A stretch of DNA of 6,926 bases, from positions 1-6,926 of the forward strand of contig CAMKTI010000093.1 of NCBI GenBank assembly GCA_946415665.1. The letters run 5' to 3'. Position 1 is the first letter of the stretch, and each line of letters starts with the position of its first letter. Of the stretch, positions 6,317 through 6,926 are shown one piece after another. The notes beneath the pieces were generated by a model that made no database searches, had not been told where the DNA came from, and saw nothing but the letters and a program-made list of their open reading frames with translations. The stretch comes from an uncultured Clostridia bacterium (GTDB lineage Bacteria > Bacillota > Clostridia > Lachnospirales > CAMVHY01). Made by a program: the position numbers and the translations under genes.

Positions 6317-6833
6317 GATTATCACCTCGAGTCTATTTTATTAAATTTATTTTTTATCACAAGAAACAATTTTTTCATTGTAAATCTTGATCTTGGGTTT
6401 TAACCGTTTTTTTAAAAATTAACGATTGTGAATTTTTATTACCACTTGTTTTAACTTTTAAGAGACTATTTTTTCCGGTCATTGGCTGATCAAAATCACC
6501 TTTTTCCTCTGCTTCCTCACTGTTTCTAATACAACATTCAATGCATTTAACAGCAAGAGTCCATAAGTCAAAACCAATTACTGGTAAAGCAAAACCGACA
6601 GCAACCGGCAAAGCAAAAACTCCAGTGAAACTCAAAACAAAAAATGTGGCAACGGCAAGTATTCCCGTAACAATAACAAATTTGCGCCAACCGGATCTTA
6701 GTTCTTTATCGCCTCTATTTTCTTTTTTTCTCATCCAAACATTTAAAGCACTAAAAGATGCAATAATAGACGGCACTCCTAAAATGAGGCTTAAACTTAA
6801 TCCAATTATTCCGGCATTTCCCAAAACTATTAA
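6161..6833 (-). repeat. Direct repeat, copy B
   Basis: Second copy of 4715-5387. Its left edge (6160/6161) is sharp: to the right the sequence is that of pilT, to the left it is the unique promoter region of the 4929-6056 gene. If the full tandem unit is 1446 bp, this copy should run to about 7606, outside the window. There is no transposase or terminal inverted repeat, so it does not look like an insertion sequence. Confidence 0.95.
6302..6334 (-). terminator. Second copy of the terminator-like hairpin
   Basis: Identical to the hairpin at 4856-4888, with the same 9-bp stem and T run. It follows the partial upstream paralogue by 40 bases and would end its transcript before the promoter at 6131-6104. 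Confidence 0.6.
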
Positions 6834-6926
6834 AGAATAAATGGTAACAAAAAAATTAAAAAGAAGCGAGGGACAGGGAAATAGCACGAACAAAAAAAGA
6901 AGCACGGAAGGCAACAAAAGTTTTGA
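6375..6926 (-). CDS. Partial paralogue of the hairpin membrane protein (5' end outside window)
   Basis: The reading frame stays open to the right edge, so the true start is probably outside; the TTG at 6917 has no visible ribosome binding site. About 180 residues are seen. The last 117 or so equal the C-terminus of the 375-residue protein exactly. The preceding 36 or so are similar (LGNAGIIG, SLSLILG, PSIIAS shared, with differences such as NVWMRKKENRG against NFLMKEQENRG). The first 28 or so, although hydrophobic, do not align. The function is unknown. A distinct gene, a recombinant copy and an assembly artefact are all possible. Confidence 0.7.
   Translation of the reverse strand, partial: SKLLLPSVLLFLFVLFPCPSLLFNFFVTIYSLIVLGNAGIIGLSLSLILGVPSIIASFSALNVWMRKKENRGDKELRSGWRKFVIVTGILAVATFFVLSFTGVFALPVAVGFALPVIGFDLWTLAVKCIECCIRNSEEAEEKGDFDQPMTGKNSLLKVKTSGNKNSQSLIFKKTVKTQDQDLQ

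Noticed and set aside
4715..6833. Insertion sequence or transposon explanation for the direct repeats
   Set aside because: No transposase, terminal inverted repeats or target-site duplications are seen; the repeat contains parts of two ordinary genes.
6841..6926. Plus-strand frame from ATG at 6841, open to the window edge, Lys/Ser/Gly-rich
   Set aside because: No Shine-Dalgarno precedes it and it is opposite the longer paralogue frame. It cannot be fully excluded because the edge cuts it.

Overview
The window is strongly AT-rich, with dense A/T-ending codons and near-consensus Shine-Dalgarno sites (AGGAGG, GAGGTGAT). It encodes a ThiT-family thiamine transporter subunit and an amino-acid ABC permease fused to its binding protein. 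This points to a low-GC Gram-positive-type bacterium (Bacillota or a relative) that also has type IV pilus genes. The genus cannot be told from the sequence.

Left part, plus strand (about 1-3090): an intergenic leader with a possible small transcript or attenuator ending in a hairpin terminator is followed by a three-gene transport operon. The genes are a fused binding-protein/permease for polar amino acids, its ATPase (ATGA overlap), and a thiT homologue with a TTG start. A hairpin over the end of thiT serves as a bidirectional terminator between convergent operons.

Middle part, minus strand (3108-4870): a prepilin peptidase of the A24 family lies downstream of pilT, the retraction ATPase of type IV pili. 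They are 26 bp apart and probably co-transcribed. The best supported pilT start is a TTG at 4870, behind a perfect GAGGTGAT site. Shine-Dalgarno and start codon both lie in a 9-bp hairpin followed by a T run, so translation start and a terminator-like element overlap.

Right part, minus strand (4929-6926): an unrecognised 375-residue membrane protein has three hydrophobic hairpins and low-complexity hydrophilic segments. It has its own strong promoter (TTGACT-16-TAGAAT) and AGGAGG site. Upstream lies a tandem second unit: a 5' fragment of pilT and the C-terminal part of a second copy of the membrane protein, running off the window. The two units share 564 identical bases (4715-5278 = 6161-6724), then 109 bases at about 86% identity, then nothing recognisable. 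The sharp step suggests recent homogenisation or recombination between older paralogues, or an assembly artefact near a contig end. This repeat unit, with a gene carrying expandable in-frame short repeats and a captured pilT start, is the least ordinary part of the window.
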